In this document: piece after piece, positions 11,903 through 39,119 of the stretch
How the letters are laid out: every line of letters begins with the position of its first letter
Position numbering within the stretch: position 1 is the stretch's first letter
From: Opisthocomus hoazin
Lineage: Eukaryota > Chordata > Aves > Opisthocomiformes > Opisthocomidae
Direction of reading: 5' to 3'
Assembly: GCF_030867145.1 (NCBI RefSeq)
Contig: NC_134441.1
Coordinates: 7,194,992 to 7,258,991 of the forward strand
DNA length: 64,000 bases
Made by a program: the position numbers and the translations under genes
Notes under the pieces: model-generated
What the model saw: only the letters and a program-made list of their open reading frames with translations
What the model was told of the DNA's origin: nothing
Database searches by the model: none

Positions 11903-13610
11903 CTAAGGCAAATAAGGAACTACAGTGAGGTACCAGCAGCCAGCGATGAAACCAGGGTACGATGCTACTGGATGGTGCTGAGCCTGCCCCAGGCTACGCC
12001 GAGGTGCTTTGCCGCTCTTGCGACGGGCAGGAAAAAATACCCAGCACACCCTCCACTTTGCTTTCCAACAGAAGCGGAAGGGAAGGTGCGGGGAGCCTCA
12101 GCTCCAGCCTGGGGTGCTGAGCAGCACCGAGCCGAGGTGTCAGGATGGCCGTGGCCCCGTCACGCACACCTCACAGCCACCTGCACAGGCAGGGAGCGAA
12201 GGAAGACGCTCGGTGACGAGCCACCCACGGCGCGTACACCAGCGCCCTTCGCAAAGCCACCCGCACCCCGCCTTCACCCCAATCCAGCGCCATACCCACG
12301 AGGGTAAGTTGCCTACATCGGCTCCCGCCCATCAGCGTGGCCACAAACTCACCACTCCTGGGTGCAGGAGAAGGTTTGGGGGGGGGGGAAGGGGGTACAA
12401 GGGAACCTCAAGCAACACGGGTGGGGCGGGCAACATTATCAATATGATAATAAGTCAATTCACCTAGTGAATCTGGGGAAAGCCAGCCCAGAAGCAGAGC
12501 TGTGAAGTGCCTGTAACACCCTCCTCTGGCTACTCCCTAAGGCTGGAAACACACAACCTAAAGAGGTTCACAGTCAATTTTTTTTGTTTAAAAACACCTC
12601 CCACCCCACCCCACCCCGAACCTCAGCAACTCAGCAGCATCAGTGTGTAAAAACCGGTGTCCGTTCCCGGGTGTCGGCGTGAGCTTGGTCACAGCGTAAG
12701 GACCGAAGCCCTGGCTGCGGCCGGGCAGGCGCTCGCCGCCCCGGCTCTCCTCTCGTGTCCTTCTCACCAGCATCGCCACCCGGCTGCCCTCGCAGAAGAA
12801 GGGGGGTTTTCCCCCCATACAGCAGCAGGTAAGAGCATCCCGCTAACCTTCTGCCAGCTGCTGCCCCACGCAGCCCACGTATCAGTCCGACCGGCACGGG
12901 GTGCGGTTTGGTGTCCTCTGCTCCGAGCGCTGGCACCCAGAATGTGCTTTAATAAAAACCCCCTCTTCACCCTGCTCTTCCCAGGGCATCGTCTGGGCTG
13001 GGCTGCCGAGGCAGAACGGGACCGAAACCAGATGTGGCTCCACAGACACGCTTCTGAAGGCAGCGAGGATGATGCTCAAATCATGGGCCGTGCTCCTCGA
13101 GCCTCCTCTTCCTCGGCAGCCCCCCGTGCTTGGAGGGCACAGCTCCGGGGACTGGCTGGTAGGTAACTCTCCGAGAAGGGTCTGTCCCCATCAGGCACCC
13201 CCCGCAGAGGGGTCAGGAGAGCGTCACCTCCCATTGCACCACTCCGAGCACGAGGAGGGGAGCAAGACGGCTAGAGGAGCTCCTGTCTCCCAACTCCATC
13301 CTTCCCAGGAGACGTGAGGTGAGGAGAGAAGGGATCTGACACTGGAAAGAGATCCTCTGGTCAGTTCGGTCCTACAGCAAAGGGGATTGAGCTCTCCTCA
13401 GCCTTAAACCAAAACAAAATGAAGTCCGTGGAACAGCTTTAACATCAATGCCTCTTCTGTAGCAATGTCAGTGCCCGCACAGGTACCGTCGTATGCTTGC
13501 AGCAGGAAAAGGAAAGGGGGGGAAAAAAAGAAAAAGAAAAAAATACCCCTTCCCCCCAAAAAAAAACAAAAATGGAAAAAACCAGACCAGGGCTGTGGGT
13601 GGGGCTGGTC

Positions 13611-19222
<5,612 letters not shown>

Positions 19223-20470
19223 GGTGTCTCAGGGACGCTGGAAGAGAAGCCACGCGCTGCCGTTAGCTTCAGCATCTCCGACCACCGCTCCTCCACCCCA
19301 CAGCTCCAGCGGGAGCCGGCAGATTTCCTCCCCGGGGGGACACAGTGCTGAGAGCACCCAGATCCCCAGGAGGGGACTCGACATCTTTCCACAAGCGATA
19401 CAAGACCTCCACCCTGAGCCAGACCCCCGGCACCAGCTCCCCAAGCACCCAACTCACCGCGGCTGCGTGCCGAGGGGTCGGGGGCTGCCAGGACGCGGCT
19501 CCCGGGGGGTCTCCAGCTCCGCAGCGCCTCGGGATCCCTGGGGGAGAGCAGCCCGGGTCGGAAAGCAGGCAGCGGCGTGCAGCCAGCAGACCCCAGCGCA
19601 GTTAAATCCAACGCCAGCTGCCGAATCCAGCTCTCCGTGGGGCGAGGAAGCCACACACCGGCCCCCCGCCACGCTAATGCCACGTCGAGCCCCCCTCATG
19701 CCACCGGGGCCAGGACTCGCACCCCTCGGGAAGCTCTGCCCCCCCACGCCGGTGTTCGGAGGACACGGGAGCCCAGGGGCCAGAGGTGGCATGTTCACGA
19801 GGTTAAATTTTAACTGTGACAATGACAGCAAACGTAACCGTAGACGCCTTTATAGTATTTGCCTAGGCGCAATCCTTGCCCTCTCCGCTCCTTTCGCAGA
19901 AGCCAAGAATCAATAAAAGCGGGGTGGGAGAACTGGGGGGTGCTGGGGCTCGCCGGCCAGCACGCGCCGGGTGCTAAGGAAGGGGCTCCGAGAGCGGCGG
20001 GGAGGGCAGGCACGTCCCGCACGCCCACCGCGGGCAGCACCCCCGGGGCTGGAGCGGGGCCCGGGCCGCTTTCCTGGAAAAGCTTCACCGAAAGGTGGAC
20101 GGGAAATCGGGGATTCGCGAGGACGAGCAGAAAATAATTCGCCGCCCGCCGCCGCCCTGCGCCCGGCAGCCGTCCCGCTCCCAGCCCGGGGCTCTGCTCC
20201 GCTCCCCTCCGGGGGCTGCCTCGTGTTTCCCCCTCCGGGGCCTCCTCGGGGAAGCCGTTTGCAGCCCCGGGACGGGTCCTGCACCGCGGGGCACGGGGTC
20301 CCGTCCAGCCCGGCCCTGCCCTGGCACGGGACCCGCCGCCCCGGCCCAGCCGCCCTCCAGCACCCCGCCGCGCTCACGGGTTTCGGTCTGCTCCAAAACC
20401 AGGCCCAAGACATTTTTGAAGCCCGGCCAGCCAATTATTCCGAAAATAACCCGGGTTTGCCAGGCGTGGA

Positions 20471-20805
20471 GTCACAGATTCACAGACTGCTCCGGGTTGG
20501 AAGGGACCTTTAGAGGCCACCTAACCCAGCCCCCCTGCAGCGAGCAGGGACATCTTCACCTGGATCAGGTCGCTCAGAGCCCCGTCCAACCTGGCCTCGA
20601 ACGTTTCCAGGGATGGGGCTTCTCCCACCTCTCTGGGCAACCCGTGCCAGGGTTTCACCACTCTCAGTGTAAAAAATTTTTTCTTTATATCCAGTTTAAA
20701 TCTCCCCTCTTTCAGCTTGAAGCCATCACCCCTTGTCCCATCACTCCATGCCCTTGTCACAGCCCCTCTCCAGCTCTCTCGCAGCCCCTCCAGGCACTGG
20801 CAGCT
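20471..20805 (-). repeat. CR1 LINE 3' fragment, diverged subfamily
   Basis: The minus strand reads a CR1 C-terminal segment (MTRAWSDGTRGDGFKL and LPREVGEAPSLETFEARLDG) and ends in the TTGGAAGGGACC tail. Its sequence differs clearly from the other eight copies (for example TTTAAACTGGATATAAAG), so it belongs to another CR1 subfamily. Confidence 0.92.
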
Positions 20806-22689
20806 GCTCTAAGTCGCTCGAGGCGGCGAGGCCAAGCCCGGCAGGACCCTGTCCCCCTCCAGGACCCCTGTCCCCCTCCAGGACCCCCAAGGCGCCCACC
20901 TTCCCGCGGGGTTTACAAGCTTACCACCGCTTTGGGAGCTTTGTTCTCCAGGAGAGCGCAGGCCTCCGAGGTTTTAACCTCCTCCCGCCAGGGCTTAGCT
21001 CGGATGCTTTGGCTTAACCCCTCTCCTCCCAAAACGGGGGAGCGAGCTCGTCTGGCGGGGGTGCTGGTGACACCCTGCGCAGCGGGGGTACCCCAGGGAC
21101 CTCTGCCTCCCCCCTACCCAAACCCACCCTGCCAGACGGGTCCTCCCCGGGCAGCCAGGCGGGATGTCCGGGTGGGCGATGGCTGCCGCAGGTACAGGGC
21201 TGGCACGCAGCCCGCGGCGGCAAAGGCACCGCGTCCCGCGACGGGGACCTTGGCCGCCTCTCCCTGCCCGTGCCAGCCGCCCTGCCCGGAGCACGCCGCG
21301 TATCGCCGGCCCGTGCCGAGGCACGCAGCCCTCTCCCGCGCCGGAATCGCCGCCGGGGTTTCTCCCAGGGTGGAAAACGGGCCCTCAGCTTTTACCCGGC
21401 TGCCAAACGAAAGGCAGGAGGCGTTTCGCAGGCAGAGCCGGGCAGGGGTTCGAATCGCGCGGGCTCGCTGCCGGTTTAGGGCAGAACCCAGGTGGAGGAG
21501 CTGCCCCTGGGGACGCAGGGCTCAAAGGGGAGCAGCCTGGGGGTCTCGGACCCCCCCCAACCGCTGCGGGCAGCCCAGGGCACGGCAGGAGGGTGCCAAA
21601 CCCACCCGAGCCCCACCATTCCGAGGGCAAAGCGGAGCTGCAGCGAGCACCCCGGGGGACACAGACCCCTGCTGCGGCCCCTCCATCGCTGCCGCCAGCT
21701 GAGCGCGGCCCCCCCAGAGCCCCCCAGCCGCTACCTTCAAGGGCGTCCTCTCGCCGACCACGGGACCCGCTCCCGGGGAGCCGCGCGGGGCCCTGACCTA
21801 CTTTATCGCTCGCTGCCGCGCTGGGACGGGGCAGAGGGAAGGAACCTCTGCGACGGGGACGGGATGCCCGTGGGACGCGCCCGCAGCGATGCCCGGCGGC
21901 ACCGAGAGCCCGAAGGAGCTGCCGGGGCCAGGCAGAGCCCCGCTTCGTGCCAGTGTCCCTTGGGTTCGCTTCCCAGGCGCTTCCCGAAATCCCACGCAGG
22001 GATGGCTCGCTGTCGCAAGCCTGGAAGGGGGGGGGACCCCCAAAGCCCACCCGTCTGCACCCCCCGTCTCCTGCCAGGGCGGTTTGCAGGCAGCGGTCCC
22101 GATCTCCTTCCAGACCCGGAGCTGCTCCTCGTGTCGGGCAGCGGGGGCAGGACCTGCCTGCTGCCAGGGGGGGGTCTCCATGCCGGGGGGCACGTCCGCA
22201 CCCCGAAGCGCCGGCAGCCTGCCACGCCACGGCCTGCCTCCGCTCCCCCAGGCCCCTTCTTGCACCTTCGTTCCCCCCAAAACCCCTGCCCGCAGGCCCT
22301 GGGGCGGGCAGGCAGCGGAACCGGCTGCCCGGGAGCTGCCCTGGCTGTCCCACCCCACGCAGGACCCCCAGGCCTGCCCCGGGACCCCCCCGCGCTGCCC
22401 CCAGCCCCTGCCCCATCCCAGCGCCCAGTCCCCAGCCCACGGCCGCTCTCCGGCCCCCTCTGTCCCCTGCCCAGGCCCTGCCTGGCCCCGGCCCGGCCTC
22501 AGAGCTTGCACCGGGGGTGCCAGACCCCACGGCTGGGTCCTCTGCCCACGGCTGGGTCCCCCGACCCATACCCGGGTCCCCCGACCCATACCCACCGCTG
22601 CCTGAGCCCCCACCTGTCCCCAGACCCCACGGGCAGCCCTCAGGCGAGCCCCATAGCTTCCCCCGGGCCCTACGACCGGTCCTAGGCGG

Positions 22690-22815
22690 GGTCCCAGACC
22701 CCCAGGCCGGTCCCAGACCCCCGCGCCCGGTCCCAGACCCCCGCGCCCGGTCCCAGACCCCCAGGGCCGGTCCCAGACCCCCGCGCCAGGTCCCAGACCC
22801 CCGCGCCCGGTCCCT
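22690..22815. repeat. 20-bp tandem repeat next to the SLC39A14 promoter
   Basis: About six to seven units of roughly 20 bp, GGTCCCAGACCCCCGCGCCC, lie just downstream of the predicted SLC39A14 exon 1 within intron 1. The array is GC-rich with C-runs that could form G-quadruplex on the opposite strand. Confidence 0.85.
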
Positions 22816-22883
22816 GCATCCTTTCACCCGTCCATCGCCCCGGCCCGGTCCCCGCAGCCCACCCCATCCCGGCCCGGCCCTAC

Positions 22884-23050
22884 CTCCCGCTCCGGCTCCG
22901 CTCCCTCCCGGTCCGCCCGCTCCCGGCCGCCGCAGGGCGCACGCTCGGCCGGCGGCACGGGGAGCGCTCCCATTGGCCGGCGGCACGGCGAGCCCCGCCC
23001 CCTCCCGGCCCCGCCCCTCCCATCGCCGGGCAGCGCCGGGCACCGCGGTG
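22884..23050 (-). promoter_or_regulatory. SLC39A14: SLC39A14 promoter and non-coding exon 1
   Basis: A CpG island holds GC boxes (CCCCGCCCC) and an inverted CCAAT box (ATTGG at about 22972). On the minus strand it is followed by a donor, GGGAG|GTAGGG, at 22883-22882. That donor could join to the exon-2 acceptor at 19238, giving the usual non-coding first exon. The start site is not determinable. Confidence 0.55.
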
Positions 23051-23089
23051 GCGGCGTGGCAAGGGCGGGGGGTCACGGGGAGGGGGGGG

Positions 23090-24010
23090 GGGGAACGGAC
23101 ACCCCACAGAGCCCCCCCCGGGGCATACGGCGCCGAACAGACCCCCGGGGGGCACGGGGCACCCCATGGGCCCCTCCCAGGGGGGATAGGGAACCCCACA
23201 ACCCCCCCCCGGGGCATATGGCACTGAACAGAGCCCCCCCCCATGGGCACGGGGCACCCCACGGACCCCCCCCGGGGCGTACGGCACTGAACAGACCCCA
23301 CGGACTCCTCCCGGGGGGCACAGGGCACCCCACAGACCCCTCCCGGGGCGTACGGCACTGAACAGACCCCACGGACTCCTCCCGGGGGGCACAGGGCACC
23401 CCACAGACCCCTCCCGGGGCGTACGGCACTGAACAGACCCCCCACGGACCCCCGGGGGGCACAGGGCACCCCACAGACCCCTCCCGGGGCATACAGCACT
23501 GAACAGACCCCCCACAGACCCCCCCGGGGGGCACAGGGCACCCCACGGACCCCTCCCGAGGCGTACGGCACTGAACAGACCCCCCACGGACCCCCGGGGG
23601 GCACAGGGCACCCCACAGACCCCTCCCGGGGGGCACAGGGCACCCCACAGACCCCTCCCGGGGCGTACGGCACTGAACAGACCCCCCACGGACCCCCGGG
23701 GGGCACAGGGCACCCCACAGACCCCTCCCGGGGCATACAGCACTGAACAGACCCCCCACAGACCCCCCCGGGGGGCACAGGGCACCCCACGGACCCCTCC
23801 CGAGGCGTACGGCACTGAACAGACCCCCCACGGACCCCCGGGGGGCACAGGGCACCCCACAGACCCCTCCCGGGGGGCACAGGGCACCCCACGGACCCCC
23901 CCCGGGGCACACAGCACTGAACAGACCCCCAACAGACCCCCCCCGGGGGGCACAGGGCACCCCACAAAGCCCACCCCTGGGGCATACGGTGCTGAACAGA
24001 CCCCCGGTGG
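23090..24010. repeat. GC-rich minisatellite, about 70-bp units
   Basis: About 12 units carry GGCACTGAACAGACCCC and GGGGGGCACAGGGCACCCC, spaced mostly 70-73 bp. Two longer spacings (about 102-104 bp) contain an extra 32-bp subunit. The array occupies the gap between the SLC39A14 promoter and the PIWIL2 3' end. It has no stops in several frames and therefore produces very long but meaningless open frames on the minus strand. Confidence 0.9.
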
Positions 24011-24537
24011 ACATGGGGCACCCCTCAGACCCCCCCCAAGGGGACAGAGCACCAAACAGCCCCCACCTGAGGGGTCGCAGCACCCCAGGGATCCCCCTGG
24101 AAGGCAGTGGGGGGGCTGAGCCCACCAGCCCAGGCCCATCGCAAGGAGCTGGCGTGGAGAAGGCAGCCTTCCTCCCCCCTGGCAGCGAGATAAAGACATG
24201 GGCTGGGGGGGGGGGTGCCCAGAGGCTGCCCCGAGCCGTCACCCCCGTTTTGGCCCCAGCACCCCCCAGCCGCTCGGGGCCAGGCTTCACCCTGCCAAAG
24301 TCCAGCGGAGCCGGTAAATAAACGGGGACAGAAGCTGCTATGGGCGAGGGGAGAGGGTGAACGATGAACCCGGGGCGCAGGGGACAGGCTCTGCTGCCTG
24401 TGTCACTGCTGTGTGTCCCCCCCCCCCCGCCCAAAGACCCCCCAGGAGAGAGGAGTGGGGCGTCAGGACAGACCCCCCCCCAGCACCCAGCGCCTTCGCC
24501 CACGCCACACCAGCAGGCACCCGCTGCCAGCAACGCT

Positions 24538-24543
24538 TTTATT
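24538..24543 (-). terminator. PIWIL2: PIWIL2 polyadenylation signal
   Basis: AATAAA on the minus strand lies about 820 bases after the PIWIL2 stop codon, in a locally AT-rich stretch. It is the best hexamer before the GC-rich array. The 3' UTR would be about 25361-24520. Confidence 0.6.
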
Positions 24544-25361
24544 GAAGTTCAGTGAAAACTGCAGTTACAGAAAAAATAGAAAAATATTCTCAACTTTTTT
24601 TTGCATTAAAAGGGAGGGGGGGAGGCTCCCGCCGTGCCCCCCCTCCCTGCCGGTGCTTGTGCAAGGGCTGGGTCGGGGGCACGCTGCGGCGAAACGCAGG
24701 TGATGCGGGGATGCTCCCGCAGCCCCCCCCCCCCCCGACAGCTTCGGACTCAAAGGCCTCAAACACTTCTTGACCAAAGAAACACCCAAAATCGCTGAAA
24801 ACTCAAAACGTGCGGGTTCCCCTCGGGGCGTGGACCTGCTCTCCTAGCAGAATAACGCAAAAAAAAACCCCAAAATAAAGACTTCTCCTTGGAAGAAGAG
24901 TGAGTTCTCAAGGAGGCGGCGACCAGCCCAACCCGACCTGGGTTTCCTAAACAGGAGCTCGAAAAAGCAAAGCAAAAAACTGAAACTGGCGGCTGTCTCG
25001 ACGGCAGAGTGAGAGATTGGGGGGGAAAAACTTCAGAAATGGGCGTTTTTTTGCGCCCGGCGCCTGCACGGGGCAGGGATGAGCTGCCTCTGAGACTGAC
25101 TGACACCAAACCCCTGTGCTGGGAGGACTGGGAACCAGTGGGCAGAGGCTGGCGGCCCAGTTCATCCACTCGCACGGAGACAAATCCCGGGAGCCGCCGC
25201 GCCGAGCACCCTTTCCAAACAACCGATAAAAACCAACCCAAGAAACCCCGCGCGGCACTAAATGAAAAGGAAAGAGGTGTGGGGAAAGGCGGCCCCCGGA
25301 GTCGGGGGGTCGCTGGGGGGGTCGCCGAACCCCGAGTCGAGCCCTTCCCCCCCCGCAGCGG

Positions 25362-35103
<9,742 letters not shown>

Positions 35104-35324
35104 GGCCTCCCCGTCGAGGCCGCCAGCCGCGGAGCCGAGCACGCCGCCGCCACCGCCTCACCGCGCAGGCGCGGCCCCGCCCACTCAACGCCCGCCGCGC
35201 TGATTGGGCAGCTGGCTGGACACGCCCCTCGAGGGGATAACCACGCCCCGCAGGGTAGGGGGCTTCAGCACCCCGGACAGCGCCGGCAGCCGGGGCGGGG
35301 CCAGATTGCGGTTGGGGAGGGGGG

Positions 35325-35575
35325 TAAAGGGGATGGGGAGAGGGGGACATGGGATGGGGAGGGGGGGACATGGGATGGCGGGGGGGGTAAATGGGACGGG
35401 GAGGGGGGAAATAGGACGGGAGGGGTGGAAATGGGATGGGGAGAGGGGGAAATGGGATGGCGGGGGGGTAAATGGGATGGGGAGGGGGGGAATGGGATGG
35501 GGAGGCAAATGGGATGGGGAGGGGGGTAAATGATATGGGGAGGGGGGGTAAATGGGACGGTGGGGGGGGGTGGGC
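35325..35575. repeat. Purine-rich short tandem repeat upstream of PIWIL2
   Basis: Degenerate 20-30-bp units of GGGATGGGGAGGGGGGAAAT run for about 250 bp on the plus strand. The strand is almost pure purine, so it is G-quadruplex- or triplex-prone. It lies between the PIWIL2 promoter and the POLR3D 3' end. Confidence 0.85.
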
Positions 35576-36049
35576 CACAGCGAAGGGCCCAGGGCAGCCC
35601 CAGCCCCGCTCTGCACAGGGCACTGCTGCTTCCCTGCCCGCGGGGGGCACGCAGCCAGGATCGGGCCCCACGATGGCAGACGATGGGGCGATGCTCTGTG
35701 TGTCCCCCCCCACCAGACCCCCTCCACCACGACGGGGATGCAGTGGTGGCTGCTCACTGGGCCCCCCCCCCCCCCCATCCTCAAAAGCTGTAGCAGTGTC
35801 CAAGGACCACGGCACAGAGCGGGGAGCTGCTCCCTGGTGGACCCCCAGCACAGCCCCGGGGGGGGCCGGGGTTCAGCCCACCACGCTGGGCCCCCCCCGG
35901 CTCTCCCAAGGGCGAGGACACGGCCCCGTGTGCCAGCACCGAGCTGGTGGCAACCGGTGGGGCACACAGCGTGGGGTGGGGGGCACCGACAGCACCGCAT
36001 ACGACACAGAGCAGTCCCCCCCAGGGGAAAAAAAGCAGATTTTATCATT
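35576..36049. other. PIWIL2-POLR3D intergenic remainder
   Basis: About 470 bp of GC-rich unique sequence with C-runs lies between the purine-rich array and the POLR3D polyadenylation signal. I see no exon, repeat family or RNA gene in it. Confidence 0.5.
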
Positions 36050-36055
36050 TTTATT
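36050..36055 (-). terminator. POLR3D: POLR3D polyadenylation signal
   Basis: AATAAA on the minus strand lies 326 bases after the POLR3D stop, inside an AT-rich patch (AAAATGATAAAATC follows). The 3' UTR would be short, about 36380-36030. Confidence 0.65.
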
Positions 36056-36380
36056 CCACGTTTCCCCCCCCAGGCGCGTGCCCTGCTCTCCTCAGCGTGC
36101 ACACGGCTCCTGGAGAGCCCGGGGGACACCGTGGTCCCCCCCATCCAGAAATCTGGGAGACGCGGCAGCCACAGCCCTGCGCAGGGGGGGACAGAGCTGG
36201 ACCCCCCGAGCCCCACTGGGGAAGGAGGTGGGGGCCAGCCCTGCGCCCACAGCTGCAGAAGACCCCTCTCCACGGCCCAAAGGCAAGGCTGGAGGGGCTG
36301 AGGGCAGAGCAGGGTCCCCGAGCAACGCAGGGACCGTCCCTGCGGGCTGGGGGCAGGGGCTGGGACCCCCCCCCCCCAGG

Positions 36381-39030
36381 CTACCGGTGCCGGTGCTCCA
36401 GCAGAGCCTCGAAGTCCGGGGAACAGACCAGCTTGTGCTTCACGTGGCCCAGGACGATCATCTCGCCCGTCCGGTTGTCCCCGATGCCGACCGACACCAG
36501 CTCCTTTCCCAGAGGGGAGAAGCGTCCGTGAGCAGCCCGCTCCCCGGAAACCCTCTCACCGTGGCAGGAGGAGGGCGGGGGTCCTGCCCGCTGGAGGGGG
36601 GCTAAGCCTGGAGGAGATGTGCCCACACCCTGGTGACAAGAGCAGGATCCTTCTGCCCCCACCCCAGCCCCATCACCTAGGGGCCAGCACGACCCTGCTC
36701 CTCCCTGGTGGTCCCGGGGACCCCCAAAGGAGCCACCCAGTTTGAGAAAGATGAGGAGCTACTGGGGAGAGTCCAGCGGAGGGCTATGAGGATGAGGAGG
36801 GGACTGGAGCATCTCTCCTACGAGGAGAGGCTGAGGGAGCTGGGCTTGTTCAGCCTGGAGAAGAGAAGGCTGAGAGGGGACCTTAGAAATGCCCATAAAT
36901 ATCTGCAGGGTGGGGGTCAGGACGGGGCCAGACTCTTTCCAGTGGTGCCCAGCGACAGGACAAGGGGCACTGGGCACAAACTGGAGCAGAGGAAGCTCCA
37001 GCTGAACCCGAGGAAGAACTTCTTCCCTCTGAGGGTGCCGGAGCCCTGGCCCAGGCTGCCCAGGGAGGCTGTGGAGTCTCCTTCTCTGGAGATATTCCAG
37101 CCCCGCCTGGACGTGGTGCTGTGCAGCCTGCTCTGGGTGACCCTGCTTGGGCAGGGGGTTGGGCTGGGATCCCCAGGGGTCCCTGCCAACCCCTAACCAG
37201 GATTCTGTGATCTTGGGGTGCAGCCCAAGCCCCCATACCTGCAGAAAGGAGCAGGGGGTCCCCATGGTGACGTCCAGGGTCACCTTGCCCAGCACCAGCT
37301 GCACCTTCCCGGACCTGCGGATGAGCAGCTTCCCCACCTGCCCCTCGGGGAGGTCGGCCAGGGTGCAGGTGTTCTCCGCCTGCCTCGCCTCCTGCCGAGG
37401 GACACGGCGGGAGAGGGGGGGGGACACACATCACCACGCTGTCCCCCATCCCACCCCGCTGCCCCCCACCCCGAGCCCCTACCTGGCTCTTCTCCTGCTT
37501 CACCACCACCACCTGCCCCTCGTCGTTCTGCAGCTCCGTCTTGACGGGTTTGGCGTCGTGGGTGGGGGGCTGGCCGGGCAGCGTGTCGGGCAGCTGGAGG
37601 AAGAGCAGCTCCTCCTCGGGCGAGAGGCTCAGCCCCCGCAGCAGCTCGGCCGCCGAGACGTCCCGCGGGAAACCGGGGGTTCCCTTGGCTTCCGCCGGCT
37701 TGGGCAGGGGGTCCTCATCGCACGGCTCCTCTTTCACTGGCACCGGCGAGAGGCAGCGGGTGGGCACGGGGAGGGGGGCAGCCCCCTCAGCCCCTGCCCA
37801 CGGGATCCCCCACCCAACCCCAGGGCACCTTTCACCGCCGGTGGGTCCAGCTCCATCTTCTCCTCCTTGGGGCCGGGCGGCCAGGGCTGGGAGTCCTCCT
37901 GCTCCGCCGCCTCCTCCTTGAAGAGCCAGCCCGAGCGGGCCAGCGGCAGCTGCACCGGCTTGTTGCGGATGTCGTTCTTCAGCCCCGGGTCATCGAGGAA
38001 CTGGGGGGACAGGAGTAGGGGTGGGGGGGACGCTCAGCATGCCCGGTGCCACCGCAGCCCCCCCCTCACAGCCCCACTCACGTCGTCCTTCTGCAGCATC
38101 CGCAGGATCTGCTTCGTCTCCTCGTCCGTCTCCCTCTTCTCCTTCTTGATGTTGATGATGTGGGAAGGGCCGAAGTCCGACATGTCCACCGTCTTGTCCC
38201 AGGAGCCTGCTGGGGACAGAGAGGGGGGAGCAGCGCCGGGGTGAGCCCCGAGCCGGGCGGGACGGCCCTGAGACCCCCCCGGGAAGGGGTTGGGTGGGGG
38301 GAGGCAGCTCCCGTTACCTTTCTTCTTCATCATCTCGGCGGGGCCCTGCTCGAAGATGGAGTGGGACTGGATAACCTCGGGCCGGCCGCGGCCCCGGCCG
38401 TGCCCATCGCGCTGCCGCTCCCGCTCCCGCTCCTTCTTCTCCTTCTTGACGGAGACATCTTCCCTGGGCCTGGGGAGCGGGGAGGTGGCCTGTCACCCCC
38501 CGGCCACCCCCCTCGGCAGCGGGCTCCCCTCTCGGGGCGGGTTTCGCCCCCCGAGACGCCGTCGCGCCCCGTGACGAGGCCACTTACTCTTCCTTGATCT
38601 TCCTGCTGATGATGTTGGGGGTGAAGGTTTTCTGCAGACGAGAGCGGGGGGACAAGGCGCTGCAGGATGGAGCGGCGGGACCCCGACCGCCCGTGGCGCT
38701 GGGGGGGGGGGGGGCAGCTGGGGACCTGGCACCCCGCACCGCCCAGCTCCCCGCAAAGCCCCCCGCCGCCGCTCTCGGAGCCCCTCCTCGCCCCACCAAG
38801 CGGTGGGGTCACTCCAAAAGGGTGGGTTTTGGGGGGCTTCCCCCCCCCCCCAGAGGATGCTCACCTTTTTCACCCCTCCCAGGGTGAGGTCTCGGGAGCG
38901 GATGGAGGGCAGGCGGCCGGGGCTGAGGGGGGGGGGCGGCTGCGCGTCTCCCGAGCAGCCCCCGCGCCCCGGGGAGCCCCGGCCGCAGGGTGCCCGGCGA
39001 GCCGGCCTCGCCCGAGCCCCCCTCCGCCAT
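36381..39030 (-). CDS. POLR3D: POLR3D, RNA polymerase III subunit RPC4 (one frame-breaking C10 run)
   Basis: RPC4 pairs with RPC5 on Pol III and is needed for initiation and termination on tRNA and 5S genes in the nucleus. Coding exons (minus): 38865-39030, 38588-38631, 38318-38463, 38082-38206, 37829-38000, 37483-37736, 37239-37391, 36381-36503. Recognised stretches: GARGLLGRR, KKTFTPNIISRKIKEE, GHGRGRGRPEVIQSHSIF, SHIINIKKEKRETDEETK, LPLARSGWLFKEE, LLFLQLPDTLPGQPPT, then the C-terminal RPC4 domain (LADLPEGQVGKLLIRRSG, VTLDVTMGTPCSFLQ, VLGHVKHKLVCSPDFEALL). With a C9 instead of a C10 run in the first coding exon the protein is 393 aa (human 398). As printed, the run at 38927-38936 shifts the frame after RRAAAPP. 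Every other exon is intact and in phase, so I treat the gene as functional and the extra base as probable sequencing error. Confidence 0.94.
36740..37211 (+). repeat. CR1 LINE, 3' end, POLR3D last intron
   Basis: A 470-bp CR1 fragment ([35 protein letters not shown]) has a short GATTCTGTGA tail. It is antisense to POLR3D, and its 3' end sits only about 26 bp from the splice donor of the exon at 37239-37391. Confidence 0.95.
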
Positions 39031-39119
39031 CCTCAGCCTGGCCCTGGGAGGGGGGGGGTGTCAGGGGCCATTCGTGTACCCCCCACCCCACAGGGCTCAG
39101 CTCCCCCCCACTCACATCC

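Larger units (their letters stand above)
19238..22883 (-). other. SLC39A14: SLC39A14 intron 1
   Basis: This 3.6-kb stretch holds one older CR1 copy (20471-20805), a CpG-rich patch at 19930-20360 that could be an alternative promoter or first exon, and otherwise GC-rich unique sequence. No coding exon was recognised. Human SLC39A14 has alternative 5' exons, so the CpG patch is worth RNA evidence. Confidence 0.55.

Noticed and set aside
21448-21460. GGTTCGAATC, a tRNA B-box-like motif (another TTCGAA motif at 14453)
   Set aside because: No A box, acceptor stem or cloverleaf can be built around either site.
21385-24021. An 878-codon open frame on the minus strand
   Set aside because: It spans the 70-bp array, the SLC39A14 promoter and part of intron 1. 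The composition is repeat-driven and it matches no protein family.
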